64,000 nucleotides of DNA from Gordonia sp049847105 (GTDB taxonomy: Bacteria > Actinomycetota > Actinomycetes > Mycobacteriales > Mycobacteriaceae). This document shows, one piece after another, positions 25,944-34,696 of this stretch. The notes beneath the pieces were generated by a model. The model saw only the letters and a list, made by a program, of their open reading frames with translations. It ran no database searches and was not told the DNA's origin. Position 1 is the stretch's first letter. Each line of letters opens with the position of its first letter. Location: contig NZ_JBNCNS010000006.1 of the NCBI RefSeq assembly GCF_049847105.1, positions 139,892 through 203,891 of the forward strand, written 5' to 3'. A program made the translations under genes and the position numbers.

Positions 25944-26022
25944 CGAGTTCCTTCGATTCTGCGCGCGTGACGGGAAGGGACGGCCATGTTCTTCCGGTCG
26001 TGGTCATCGCGGGGCTCCACTC

Positions 26023-26072
26023 TCTTGAATGGTCATCAAGAACGGTAGCAGTGTCTTGAAGGGCATTCAAGA
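26023..26072. promoter_or_regulatory. Two TCTTGAA-N5-TTCAAGA operators
   Basis: TCTTGAATGGTCATCAAGA (26023-26041) and TCTTGAAGGGCATTCAAGA (26054-26072) are 19-bp inverted repeats 31 bp apart, three helical turns, the second with perfect 7-bp arms. They lie between the hydrolase and the TetR gene, the second ending 4 bp before the preferred TetR start. Confidence 0.78.
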
Positions 26073-26076
26073 TAAG

Positions 26077-26658
26077 ATGTCGGGCATGCCCAAGAACCGC
26101 GGACTGCACGACAGGGAGGCGAAGCGGGCCGAGATCATCGGCGCCGCTCGTGAGCTGTTCGTGTCCGACGGCTTCGAGCGCACGTCCATCAGTCGGTTGG
26201 CCAAAGCTGTCGGCATCACGGCGAACACTTTGTATTGGTATTTCGAGGACAAGGACGACATCTTGGTCGCCGTTCTGACGGCGATCGTGACCGAGGATGC
26301 AGCGGATTACGCCGAAGTCGCCGATCATCCTCTCGCCGAACGTCTCGAATGGCTTGTCGGGCGGTTGCGGCGGGTGGGTCCGTTGGTGTCGACCGTGCAC
26401 GAGCGTGCGACCAAGTCGGAAGTTATCAATATCTGGCACAACGGCTTTCACTCCTATTCCGAATCGCTCTTCTCTGCCGATATCGCCGCCTCGGGCCTGT
26501 CCGGGCCGGACGCGGACGCGATGATCCGCATCGGGACGTTTGTCGTCGAAGGTCTTCTGACGCACGCACCGTCGCCCGAAGCATCTAGGGCGGTGATCGA
26601 CCAACTCGTCGACGCGATATCCCGAGGCCGCTCTCCAGAGCCGCCCACAGTGGATTGA
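26077..26658 (+). CDS. TetR family transcriptional regulator
   Basis: A 193-residue protein: AKRAEIIGAARELFVSDGFERTSISRLAKAVGITANTLYWYFEDKDDILVAVL is a textbook TetR HTH. ATG 26077 (MSGMPKNRG) or 26086 is preferred because the longer frame would read through the operators at 26023-26072. Likely represses the divergent hydrolase and itself. Confidence 0.88.
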   Translation: MSGMPKNRGLHDREAKRAEIIGAARELFVSDGFERTSISRLAKAVGITANTLYWYFEDKDDILVAVLTAIVTEDAADYAEVADHPLAERLEWLVGRLRRVGPLVSTVHERATKSEVINIWHNGFHSYSESLFSADIAASGLSGPDADAMIRIGTFVVEGLLTHAPSPEASRAVIDQLVDAISRGRSPEPPTVD

Positions 26659-26893
26659 CCAGACCGAGCTGAGAACGCAGATCTCAGCTCTACTGCTCCG
26701 AGTATCGGTGCCCATAGCCGGGTTGCCGGATCGGCATGCCTCTGGGTGACGACCGGGTAGCTGTATCCGAGCATCTCCGCGGCGAGTGATACTGGCGCAA
26801 CCCCTTACCTGTCTCGTTCAGCGGATCAATGATTCATCGGATGCATCATCGGCGCCAATGGTGGTGTAGCTGGGTTTCTCATAGGCGTCACTC

Positions 26894-26913
26894 GTGTAGC
26901 ACAGGTGCTACAC
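26894..26913. promoter_or_regulatory. Operator of the Phd/PIN toxin-antitoxin pair
   Basis: GTGTAGCAC-AG-GTGCTACAC is a perfect 20-bp palindrome ending 7 bp before the antitoxin start. Antitoxins of this class bind such palindromes to autoregulate. Confidence 0.8.
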
Positions 26914-26920
26914 TGGGTTT

Positions 26921-27169
26921 ATGGGCACTGTGGGTTTGCGTGAATTGCGTCAGGATGCCTCTGATCTGGTGCGGCGAGTGGAGGCCGGCGAGGAGATCAC
27001 GATCACCGTTTCTGGACGTCCCAGTGCGCGGTTGGTGCCTGCGACGACTCATACTTGGCGGGCCTGGGCCGATGTGGAGAAGTTGTTCGCCGGCCCTGCC
27101 GACCTGGAGTGGGCCGAGGACACGGCCGCGGTGGATCACGGTGTGCGTGATCCGTGGGAGCCGCAGTGA
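26921..27169 (+). CDS. vapB: Phd/YefM-type antitoxin (VapB)
   Basis: An 82-residue antitoxin: MGTVGLRELRQDASDLVRRVEAGEEITITVSGRPSARLVPA is the Phd/YefM DNA-binding fold, followed by an acidic toxin-binding tail (EKLFAGPADLEWAEDTAAVDHGVRDPW). The stop overlaps the toxin's GTG start, the usual coupling. It binds the palindrome 7 bp upstream. Confidence 0.9.
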   Translation: MGTVGLRELRQDASDLVRRVEAGEEITITVSGRPSARLVPATTHTWRAWADVEKLFAGPADLEWAEDTAAVDHGVRDPWEPQ

Positions 27170-27546
27170 GGGGCGTTCTGGACACCAGTGTCGTCATCGC
27201 CACCGATGTTCAGCCGATCGCGGGGGAGTTGGCACTTAGCGCAATCACCGTGGCCGAGTTGCACTTCGGCGTGCTGGTGGCCAAGTCGGGTGCTGCGCGT
27301 GCCGAACGGTTGCGGCGGCTGTTGTTCATCGAGCGGACCTTCGGCGCGTTGCCGGTCGACGATGCGGTCGCCGACAGCTACGGCAGGGTGGCAGCCGCGG
27401 TCGTCGAGGCGAGCCGCCAGCCCCGCGCACGGTCATTGGACCTGCTGATCGCCGCCACCGCCCATGCCCACAATGCCCGCCTGTACACGCGCAATCCGTC
27501 GGATCTGATCGGGCTCGACGATCTCGTTGAGGTCGTCACCGTCTGA
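27166..27546 (+). CDS. vapC: PIN-domain ribonuclease toxin (VapC)
   Basis: A 126-residue PIN protein read from GTG 27166: VRGVLDTSVVIATD contains the first acidic residue, ITVAELHFGV the second, and RARSLDLLIAATAHAHNARLYTRNPSDLIGLD the third and fourth acidic positions. VapC toxins cut tRNA or rRNA and are neutralised by the antitoxin just upstream. Confidence 0.9.
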   Translation: MRGVLDTSVVIATDVQPIAGELALSAITVAELHFGVLVAKSGAARAERLRRLLFIERTFGALPVDDAVADSYGRVAAAVVEASRQPRARSLDLLIAATAHAHNARLYTRNPSDLIGLDDLVEVVTV

Positions 27547-27602
27547 GCCATGAACAGAAAAGGGTGTGTTCTAAGCTCGCGAGGTCTCCAGAGCGGGGCC
27601 GT

Positions 27603-28139
27603 TCACACGAAGCCCAGCTCGGTGAAGATCCGATCGGTGCGCTCGGTGACGCTCACCCTCGGTAGAACGGTGATGGTGTAGCCGAGTTCGTCGTAGGCAC
27701 CGAGCAGGCGCGAGTATTCGCCGACGGCATCACCAAACCCCAGTTGCCATTCGTCGTCACCGACGTACAGCTCTCGCCAGGGTAGCGTCAGGAAAACCCG
27801 CTGGTGGTAGCTCTGTAGCTCGTCGACCGAGCACCAGGATGAGCCCGCGTAGTGGCGTAACGCCGTGTTGGCGTCGACTAGGCCGCGGTCGAAGAACACC
27901 CACTGGCCGTTGTCGTGGCCGACCAGATCCGCGAGCGCTTCATCGATGCAGTGTTGGGCGAAACCAGGGCCGTCCAACCACGGCAACGCTTGACCGCCAA
28001 CACGGAGCTCGTGGCGAACCACCCGGCGGCCTGGCTCGTCAACCGGGGGGAAGCCGCGAGACGCTAGGCGTTCCAGCACAGTAGATTTGCCGCCGCCAGA
28101 GCGCCCCGACAGAACTGCCGCGCGCGATGGTTGTTGCAT
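27603..28139 (-). CDS. AAA family ATPase (small predicted ATPase/kinase)
   Basis: A 178-residue P-loop protein: AAVLSGRSGGGKSTVLERLASRGFPPVDEPGRRV has Walker A GRSGGGKST and the conserved DEPGR segment of the AAA_28-type small ATPases; FFDRGLVDA follows as the Walker B-like DR. Relatives resemble nucleotide kinases and lack assigned substrates. ATG 28139 (MQQPSRAA) is preferred because upstream codons add no family sequence. Confidence 0.82.
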   Translation of the reverse strand: MQQPSRAAVLSGRSGGGKSTVLERLASRGFPPVDEPGRRVVRHELRVGGQALPWLDGPGFAQHCIDEALADLVGHDNGQWVFFDRGLVDANTALRHYAGSSWCSVDELQSYHQRVFLTLPWRELYVGDDEWQLGFGDAVGEYSRLLGAYDELGYTITVLPRVSVTERTDRIFTELGFV

Positions 28140-28508
28140 ATCCGCCTCATATGCACAATGCGCGAGGTATCCGTGAGTAGCCGCAGTGATCACAGTTCCG
28201 AGCAACTGTGCCAGACGATCTGAGACAAACTGCCGATACGGTGCGTGACACCGAGTCTCAACCGGGGAGGCAGAGTCCGGTACGCATCAAGGGGTTTGAG
28301 ACCAGCGTGTGTCTGACGGCTGCCGGATTCGTCGGTTGTTGCTCCTTCTGTTCGGGTTTGTTGATCGACGAATAGGGGAATTTCGAGAGCCAACCCCCGC
28401 GCAGCCGGTGTTGGCGGGAGGTTCAAACGTCCCGCCGGGCCGAATACCAGCGAGCCCGCCGCGCGGCTGTCAAGTGAGGCTCGAACGGATGGGAACGGCG
28501 AGACCACC
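28140..28508. other. Gap without a convincing gene
   Basis: The 369 bp between the small ATPase and the response regulator contain open frames on both strands but none with family resemblance or a ribosome site. Nothing else was seen. Confidence 0.5.
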
Positions 28509-29162
28509 TCAGGTTCTGGCGCGGAGGAAAGCCAGCACTGCGAGGACGCGGCGATGGTCGTCGTCGGTGTCGGGAAGGTTGAGTTTGGTGAAGATGTTGG
28601 AGATGTGCTTCTCGACGGCGCCGAGGGTGACGACCATTTCCTTGGCGATGCCGGCGTTGGTGCGACCTTCGGCCATCAGGGTCAGGGTCTCGCGTTCTCG
28701 CGGTGTGAGGGGGTCGAGTTGGTTACTGGTGGCGGTGCGTGTGCGGACGAGTTCGGAGACGACCTCGCGGTCCAGGGCGGTGCCGCCGGCCGCGACGCGG
28801 TGCAATGCGTCGACGAACTCGACGATGTCGCTGACTCGCTCCTTGAGGATGTAGCCGAGACCGCCGCCGGGTGAGTCGAGGAGCTCGGCGGTGTACACGG
28901 GTTCGACGTACTGCGAGAGGATGAGGGTGGCCAGTGCGGGGTGCTTGGCCCTCGCGGTGATCGCTGCGCGAATGCCTTCGTCGGCGAAGGTGGGAGGCAA
29001 CCGCACGTCGATGATCGCCAGATCCGGGTTGTGCTCGGCGACGATGTCGAGCAGGCCCGGACCGGTGTCAGTGACCCCAACGACCGCGATGTTGACGTCG
29101 TTGAGCAGGGCTACGAGCCCCTCGCGGAGCAGCGCGTGGTCTTCAGCGATCACTACGCGCAC
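28509..29162 (-). CDS. NarL/FixJ family response regulator
   Basis: A 217-residue two-domain regulator. The receiver domain has RVVIAEDHALLREGLVALL (acidic pocket), phosphoacceptor DLAIIDVRLPP and GYILKERVSD (lysine). The LuxR HTH is LTPRERETLTLMAEGRTNAGIAKEMVVTLGAVEKHISNIFTKL. Translation starts at GTG 29162, which overlaps the end of the kinase-encoding frame by 10 bp. Its partner kinase is the C-terminal part of the upstream chimera. Confidence 0.9.
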   Translation of the reverse strand: MRVVIAEDHALLREGLVALLNDVNIAVVGVTDTGPGLLDIVAEHNPDLAIIDVRLPPTFADEGIRAAITARAKHPALATLILSQYVEPVYTAELLDSPGGGLGYILKERVSDIVEFVDALHRVAAGGTALDREVVSELVRTRTATSNQLDPLTPRERETLTLMAEGRTNAGIAKEMVVTLGAVEKHISNIFTKLNLPDTDDDHRRVLAVLAFLRART

Positions 29163-30928
29163 GGCACCTCCGCATGCAGGTGGGTCGGCCCGCCGGGGGG
29201 CGAGGTGAGATCGAACGTGCCATCCAACGCTTCGACACGCGCACGCAACCCTTGCACACCGGTGCCGGTCTGGTCGACGCAACCGGGGCCGTCATCGGTG
29301 ACGTCGACGGTCAAGGCATCCGGGGCGAACGCGAGACGCACCTGCACCGCGGCGCCGGTCGCGTGCTTGGTCGCGTTCGTCAATGCCTCGGCGACCACGA
29401 AGTAGGCGGCGCTCTCGACCGCGGACGGCGGCCGGATGCCGTCGCTTGCTCCGACGACCTCGAGGGTGGCGCGGCCGCGCTGGGTGAGTGATTGAACGGC
29501 CGCGACCAGGCCACGATCGGCGAGCACCGGTGGCGCTATGCCTCGGGCGAGGTCTCGCAGCTCACGGATGGCCAGGTTGGCTTCCCCTCGGGCAGCGCGT
29601 ACGAGCTCGGCCGCCTTGGGTTCGTGAGCGACAACAGCCTCGGCCCGGCCGAGCAGCATTGTCAGTGCGACGAGCCGGGCCTGCACACCGTCGTGGAGGT
29701 CACGCTCGATGCGGCGCAGCTCCGCGCCCTGCGCGTCGACGGCTTGGCGGCGCGTGCGGCTGAGTGTGTCGACCCGCCGCTGCAGCTTGCGGGTCCCGAA
29801 GTGGGGCAGCTCATCGCGCAGGTCGATGAGTGCGTGCAGGCCCAGCACGACTCCGAGCCCGATGACAGACCAGAGCACCCATGGGCCCTGCGTGCCGGTG
29901 AAGGCCCATACGAACACCAGAGCGGCGGAAAGGGTGCCGGTGACCTCCAGGTGCCTAAGCTGTTCGGGATCGTCGAACACGCGCGGATCGAGGTTCGCTG
30001 GTCCGGTCGCGGGCATCACGTAGTCGCCGGGAACCATGTCGACGCCTGCGAGTGTGACGGATTCTTGAACGCGCCAGGGCACTGCCTCCCCGCCTGCGAT
30101 AGAGATGGTGCGGAGTAGTTCTTCGATCGCGCGGGGGACCTGGTCGAGGTCCTCTCGCAGCGCGGACCAGAGGTCGGGGCTCGTGAGGAGTTTCAGAACC
30201 ATCTTACTCAGCATGGTCGCACTGGATTCGAAGCCGCCGAAGATCATGCCGACGACGACGATGGCACATTCTTTCTTGGTGAGGTCTCCTGTTTCGATGA
30301 GTGCTGAGACGAAATCGCTTCCGGGAGTACGTGCCCTGTCGGCGATAAGAGTGAACACATATTGGCCAATTTCGGTGAGCATCGCGGTCTGGGCGGGCTG
30401 GTCTGCACTCGAGTCGGAGAGCAGCGTCTGAACCCAAGATGCCATTCTGCTGGCGTCTGAGTAGGGAAGTCCGAGAAGGTCGCAGAGGACGCGCAGAGCG
30501 AAAGGCTCGGCGATGTTCGACACGTAGTCGCATTGCCCGCGATCGGCCATGTCGTTGAGGAGGGTGACCATCGTGTGCTCGGCTTGACCTTCTAGAGAAG
30601 CGAGCTGTGACGCGCCGAGTTGTCGCAGTATGGCTCGGCGCAACTTCACGTGGTCATGCTCGTCCATACTTCCGATGGCGCCGGAGAGGATTTCGCTTGC
30701 TGTGAGGCGTGGAGTTGCGTCACCCGTCATCCCCGTGCGAGTGAATTTCTTACTTAGATACACGGTGCGGACGTCGTCGTAGCGAGTCACGAGCCAGCAG
30801 GGGCCGCCATGCGGCAACTGCAGTTGAGCTACGCCGTAGGGCCCAGCGGCCACATTTTGCATGATCGGATCAAGTGTGAGGCTGCGCGGCGCAGTGGACG
30901 GATAGTTGTGGGCGGGGCAGTTGGGCAT
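29153..30928 (-). CDS. Chimera: cytochrome P450 N-terminal part fused in frame to 2TM sensor histidine kinase
   Basis: A 591-residue frame. Residues 1 to about 324 are a P450: I-helix GGFESSATM, ExxR in EELLRTISI, and NLDPRVFDDPEQL just before the heme loop, but the heme-binding cysteine region is absent. At about 29957 the frame changes into HLEVTGTLSAALVFVWAFTG plus a second helix (a 2TM domain), then HisKA_3 with phosphoacceptor histidine in RRIERDLHDGVQARLVAL, and HATPase with VAEALTNATKHA and DDGPGCVDQTGTGVQGLRARVEAL. The kinase has lost any cytoplasmic domain normally before 2TM. ATG 30928 is preferred over 31018. The P450 half cannot bind heme by thiolate; the kinase half looks intact. 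Confidence 0.85.
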   Translation of the reverse strand: MPNCPAHNYPSTAPRSLTLDPIMQNVAAGPYGVAQLQLPHGGPCWLVTRYDDVRTVYLSKKFTRTGMTGDATPRLTASEILSGAIGSMDEHDHVKLRRAILRQLGASQLASLEGQAEHTMVTLLNDMADRGQCDYVSNIAEPFALRVLCDLLGLPYSDASRMASWVQTLLSDSSADQPAQTAMLTEIGQYVFTLIADRARTPGSDFVSALIETGDLTKKECAIVVVGMIFGGFESSATMLSKMVLKLLTSPDLWSALREDLDQVPRAIEELLRTISIAGGEAVPWRVQESVTLAGVDMVPGDYVMPATGPANLDPRVFDDPEQLRHLEVTGTLSAALVFVWAFTGTQGPWVLWSVIGLGVVLGLHALIDLRDELPHFGTRKLQRRVDTLSRTRRQAVDAQGAELRRIERDLHDGVQARLVALTMLLGRAEAVVAHEPKAAELVRAARGEANLAIRELRDLARGIAPPVLADRGLVAAVQSLTQRGRATLEVVGASDGIRPPSAVESAAYFVVAEALTNATKHATGAAVQVRLAFAPDALTVDVTDDGPGCVDQTGTGVQGLRARVEALDGTFDLTSPPGGPTHLHAEVPCA

Positions 30929-31043
30929 CGTAGCTCTTTCATCTCGTCGGCATCGGGCAAGGGGTAGTGGGCCCTGCACGAGGAGCTGAAGAACCCACGG
31001 ATCACCACTTGTGGGCATCCGTGATCACGAGGGTCGTGCCGGG

Positions 31044-31964
31044 TCAGGTGTTGGCGTCGAAAGTGGGGGTGTAGGACTCGTCGGTCTCGTTCCACTGTTT
31101 GGGGCTGCTGGCCGCATCGAGGCTTCCGGCCATGTGAGCGACGGACCCGGCTACGCTGATGCCGAAGCGGCCGTCGCTATCCCACATGGTTGCGGTTCCT
31201 GCGGCGATACCGTCAGTGGACATGTGGTTGTCGGCTTCGATACCCACGATTTGGCCGACCGGTAACCGACTCAGCAAGATGGTTACGTCATGGTTGATGA
31301 AGCCGATTCCCCGGTCGCTCCAGCTGGTGAGAGTGTTCGCTAGTTCTCCGACCATCGCAGCGCGCACGAACGGGGTGTTGTCCGAGTCGGCAAACAGTCG
31401 GGGCTGGTCAAACCACAGCCGTTTACGACCGGCGTTCTGGTGTTCAGACATCGACGTGCTCCATCCGTCCGGATGGCCGTCACTGCCCCACAGAATCCCG
31501 GGCTGCGGAAGCGCTGCGAGAATCGGCTCCGACAACGTCATGGACCCACTGTCAGGTTGCCAGCGTGTTCCGGCAGGGTCTTGAGTTGGCCGGATGGCTA
31601 CCATCGACGCGCGGGCGACGGTGCGTTCACCTTGCCGGACGACGACGTCAGCAATCCTAATGCTGCGGCCTTCTCGTATGACCGTGGTCTCGGTCTCCAG
31701 TGGTGCGTAGGCGGCTTGTCGGAAGATGTCCAGCGTGAACTTTGCAACACGGAAATGTGTTGCACTGCAATCTCTTTCCAAGACATGAGCGGTCAATCCA
31801 GCGATGGCCGAACCGTTGAGCGCCTCGGGGGACCACTGGCTTTGTGAGAACGGCAACGGACGGTACACATCACCGTCACACTCGAAATAGGCCACTGAGA
31901 CTCCCGTGTTGTAATCATCAAATACGCTGCGTCCCAGGCTAGTTATAGCTCTTGGGTAGTTCAA
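31044..31964 (-). CDS. Acyl-CoA thioesterase-like (double hotdog) protein
   Basis: A 306-residue protein. The N-terminal part has SQWSPEALNGSAIAGLTAHVLERDC followed by FRVAKFTLDIFRQAAYAPLETETTVIREGRSIRIADVVVRQGERTVARASMVAIRP, the hotdog pattern of TesB-like or acyl-CoA thioesterase family proteins. A second hotdog ends GQIVGIEADNHMSTDGIAAGTATMWDSDGRFG. It likely releases or edits acyl-CoA intermediates. It overlaps the upstream acyl-CoA ligase by 4 bp and precedes the P450 part of the chimera by 116 bp. Confidence 0.75.
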   Translation of the reverse strand: MNYPRAITSLGRSVFDDYNTGVSVAYFECDGDVYRPLPFSQSQWSPEALNGSAIAGLTAHVLERDCSATHFRVAKFTLDIFRQAAYAPLETETTVIREGRSIRIADVVVRQGERTVARASMVAIRPTQDPAGTRWQPDSGSMTLSEPILAALPQPGILWGSDGHPDGWSTSMSEHQNAGRKRLWFDQPRLFADSDNTPFVRAAMVGELANTLTSWSDRGIGFINHDVTILLSRLPVGQIVGIEADNHMSTDGIAAGTATMWDSDGRFGISVAGSVAHMAGSLDAASSPKQWNETDESYTPTFDANT

Positions 31965-33679
31965 TCGAAATCGTGACAGGAAGCTGCCACAGTGTCCCCG
32001 GATGTCTGTTTCCCCATGATGTTGTTGGCGGCGTACTGACCGGGGGAACGATGACGAATTATCTCGTCGAGAAGTTCGTCGACCCGGGTGTCGGTCATCC
32101 GTCGGTAGCCTCGTTGGGTACGTTCGAACACGGGCTCATCGCATTGCCAGGCTTGCCGGCGCAGCGAGGGTTTGTCGATTTTCATCGTGGCCGTGATCGG
32201 CGTCTGAGCGCAGATACGGATGAACTGCGGCATCCATTTTGGACTCATGTCGGACTGGGACTGCAGAAATGTGCTGAAACCATCGATGTCAAACTGTGTT
32301 CCGTCGTGCAATTGAATGGACGCCATGACCTGATCACCGGTGCGGATGTCGGGGACGCCGTAGACCGCAGCGGCTGTGACATCTTTAGACCGCATCAGGA
32401 TGCGTTCGATCGGGGCTGCGGTGAAGTTCTCGGAATCGACACGCATCCAATCGCCCGTCCGCCCAGCGAAGTAGAAGTTGCCGTCGCTGTCTCGGTATCC
32501 GAGATCCCCGGTCCAGTAGTCTCCACCGCGGATGCGTTCAGCGGTTGCGTCAGGATTGCGGTAGTAGCCCTCGAACAGAGCCGCACCACCACGCGAGACG
32601 ATTTCACCGACTGCGTCGTCGGCATTGATCAACGTTCCGCCGGCATCGAATGCGGCAGTTGCACAAGTCGTTCCGTCTGGACGGAGAATTTCTGGATCGT
32701 GTCCGGCCTGTGGCCGGCCGAGCGAATCGGCGGGGGTTTCGGGAGTGCGGATGATGTAGCAGGCGCCCTCGGATGATCCGTAGGACTCGAAAAGGGGTGT
32801 CTGGTATCGGCGAGTAAACTCCGAGCGGTCACGTAGGGAGGCTTCGGTCCCGAACCCGAATCGGAGTTGGTTATCGGCCTCTAGAGGGCTCTCGGGTTGA
32901 GCAAGGATGTAGGACAGGGAGCGGCCGACGTAATTGAAGAATGTGGCACCGAAACGTTGAATGTCGGGAAGAAATCCGGAGGCTGAGAAGCGTCGCCGCA
33001 TCGCGAACGCAGCACCTGATCGTAGACAAGGACCCCACGCAGACATCAGGGCGTTTCCGTGGAATAGCGGCATGGCGTTGTAAGCGACATCATCAGGACC
33101 GAACTCGATCGGATTGAGAATGCACATACGCGCCCAGCGGCCCGTGGAGCAGGAAACGGCTTTGGGTGCCCCGGTCGAGCCGGAGGTGAACAGGAGGAGT
33201 AACCGTGTGTCGGGTTGGCTGGCGCTCACCGACAACGAGGGGGTAGAGACCGTGGCGGCGGCATCGGTAGGCATCTGGAGTGTGGGGCAGTGCAGGCTTG
33301 AGGTGTCGAGCAAGCGTTCAGTGGCGGCGTCAGTGAGCACAGCGACGCAGTCGCTGGTGGCTACGTCATGGGCCATCGCCTCACCGCGCCGAGTGTGATT
33401 GAGTCCGACGATGGTCGCCCCGCAGAGCATTGCCCCGGCGATAAGGAACAGGTAGTCCGGTGTGTTCTCCATGAGAACGCCTACATGCCATGGCCGGTCA
33501 TCGATCGGGCGTAGCTCGGTGAGTAGATCTGTGCGGTGAGCGGCCTCGTGCACCAGTTCCCGCCACGTCCACTGTTGGTGTTCGAATTTCAATGCCACCG
33601 TGTCGTCGGCTGCGCGGGCCATCAGCAGACGACCCATAGTTGGGGGGTCGCTGCCTACGTCGGCCATGCTGATGTCCAT
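31961..33679 (-). CDS. AMP-binding acyl-CoA synthetase (FadD-like)
   Basis: A 572-residue adenylate-forming enzyme. Motifs: LLLLFTSGSTGAPKAVSCS (A3), ESYGSSEGACYI (A5), GDYWTGDLGYRDSDGNFYFAGRTGDWMRVDSENF (A7/A8), and TATMKIDKPSLRRQAW with the catalytic lysine (A10). The family includes fatty, bile-acid and steroid side-chain CoA ligases; the neighbouring ksh, hsa and P450 genes suggest a steroid acid, which is inference. Starts at ATG 33679, 19 bp after the disrupted P450 gene. Confidence 0.88.
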   Translation of the reverse strand: MDISMADVGSDPPTMGRLLMARAADDTVALKFEHQQWTWRELVHEAAHRTDLLTELRPIDDRPWHVGVLMENTPDYLFLIAGAMLCGATIVGLNHTRRGEAMAHDVATSDCVAVLTDAATERLLDTSSLHCPTLQMPTDAAATVSTPSLSVSASQPDTRLLLLFTSGSTGAPKAVSCSTGRWARMCILNPIEFGPDDVAYNAMPLFHGNALMSAWGPCLRSGAAFAMRRRFSASGFLPDIQRFGATFFNYVGRSLSYILAQPESPLEADNQLRFGFGTEASLRDRSEFTRRYQTPLFESYGSSEGACYIIRTPETPADSLGRPQAGHDPEILRPDGTTCATAAFDAGGTLINADDAVGEIVSRGGAALFEGYYRNPDATAERIRGGDYWTGDLGYRDSDGNFYFAGRTGDWMRVDSENFTAAPIERILMRSKDVTAAAVYGVPDIRTGDQVMASIQLHDGTQFDIDGFSTFLQSQSDMSPKWMPQFIRICAQTPITATMKIDKPSLRRQAWQCDEPVFERTQRGYRRMTDTRVDELLDEIIRHRSPGQYAANNIMGKQTSGDTVAASCHDFD

Positions 33680-33698
33680 TCGTTGGGCGTGCTGAGGA

Positions 33699-34665
33699 TC
33701 ACCACGTGAGGGGGAGTGCTGTCAGTGAGTGCAGGACTTCGCCGTCAGTGAACTGGAGGTCGGATACAGGTGTGGCGAGTGCGAGGTCTGGAAAGCGGTG
33801 CGTCAGTTCCCGCAGTGCGATTGTCAGTTCGGATCGGGCCAGATTCATGCCGAGACAAGCGTGAGCACCTTTGCCGAACACCAGGGTGGGAGGCGGAGCA
33901 CTGCGTTCGAAGTCCACCCGGTGTGGGTCGCGATAGATAGATTCATCGCGCATTGCGGAGCTAGTCGCGATGGCAACTGCTTCACCCGCTGATATACGGC
34001 CGGATGGGAGTTCTACATCCTCGGTGGCAAGGCGCAGCGCAGCGCTAGGTCCCATCACCAGCAGTCGAAGCAGTTCGTTGACAGCGTTGGGCACTAGTTC
34101 GGGACGGGCTACCAGCTGCGTCCAGGCCCGACGGTCATCGGAGAGAAGTGTGAGCAAGAAGCGGGCCAGCACACTGGCAGTTGTGTCGGTTCCTGCTGCG
34201 ATGAGGCTAATGATCAGCCCGATCAGTTCGCTGTCGTCAAGGTAGTCACCGCCATCACAGGCGCCGATGAGATCGTCGATGAGCCCACCTCCAGGTTGGG
34301 CACGCTTACGGGTCAGCAGGTGCGCAATGTACTCGGCGAACTCAAGGATCAGCTCTGTCCGTTGCTCGCCGGTTAGTGCGATGCTCGAGACAAACGCGTT
34401 GGACCACTCAGCGAACCGGTGAGAATCACCCTCCGGGATGTCCAGGACCCGGCACATTACCCGGGTCGGATACGGCAGACACAGCGCCGACACTACGTCG
34501 GCTGGCGATCCCTGAGCGACCATGGTGTCGAGAAGATCGGTGACGATGACTTCGAGCACATCGTTCCATCGTTGAATACGTCGAGGCGTGAATGCGGGTG
34601 CGACGATCTTGCGGATGCGCCGGTGTTCGGCTCCTTCCATGTTGAGCAGGCTGGGCTCGTCGTAG
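33699..34665 (-). pseudogene. Cytochrome P450, 3' part of an IS-interrupted gene
   Basis: An open frame of 313 residues from an internal ATG (34640) plus eight upstream codons to the IS boundary. It contains I-helix AAGTDTTASV, ExxR in NELLRLLVM and the heme loop FGKGAHACLGMNLARSEL with the cysteine ligand. The 5' part lies beyond the insertion at 36002-36288. Joining both parts after removing the element and one TAG copy restores a single 416-codon P450 with SHYDEPSLL spanning the joint. An N-terminally truncated product is unlikely to be active. Confidence 0.9.
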
Positions 34666-34696
34666 TGAACCGTCCTGGACCGGATGGAGACCTGGT

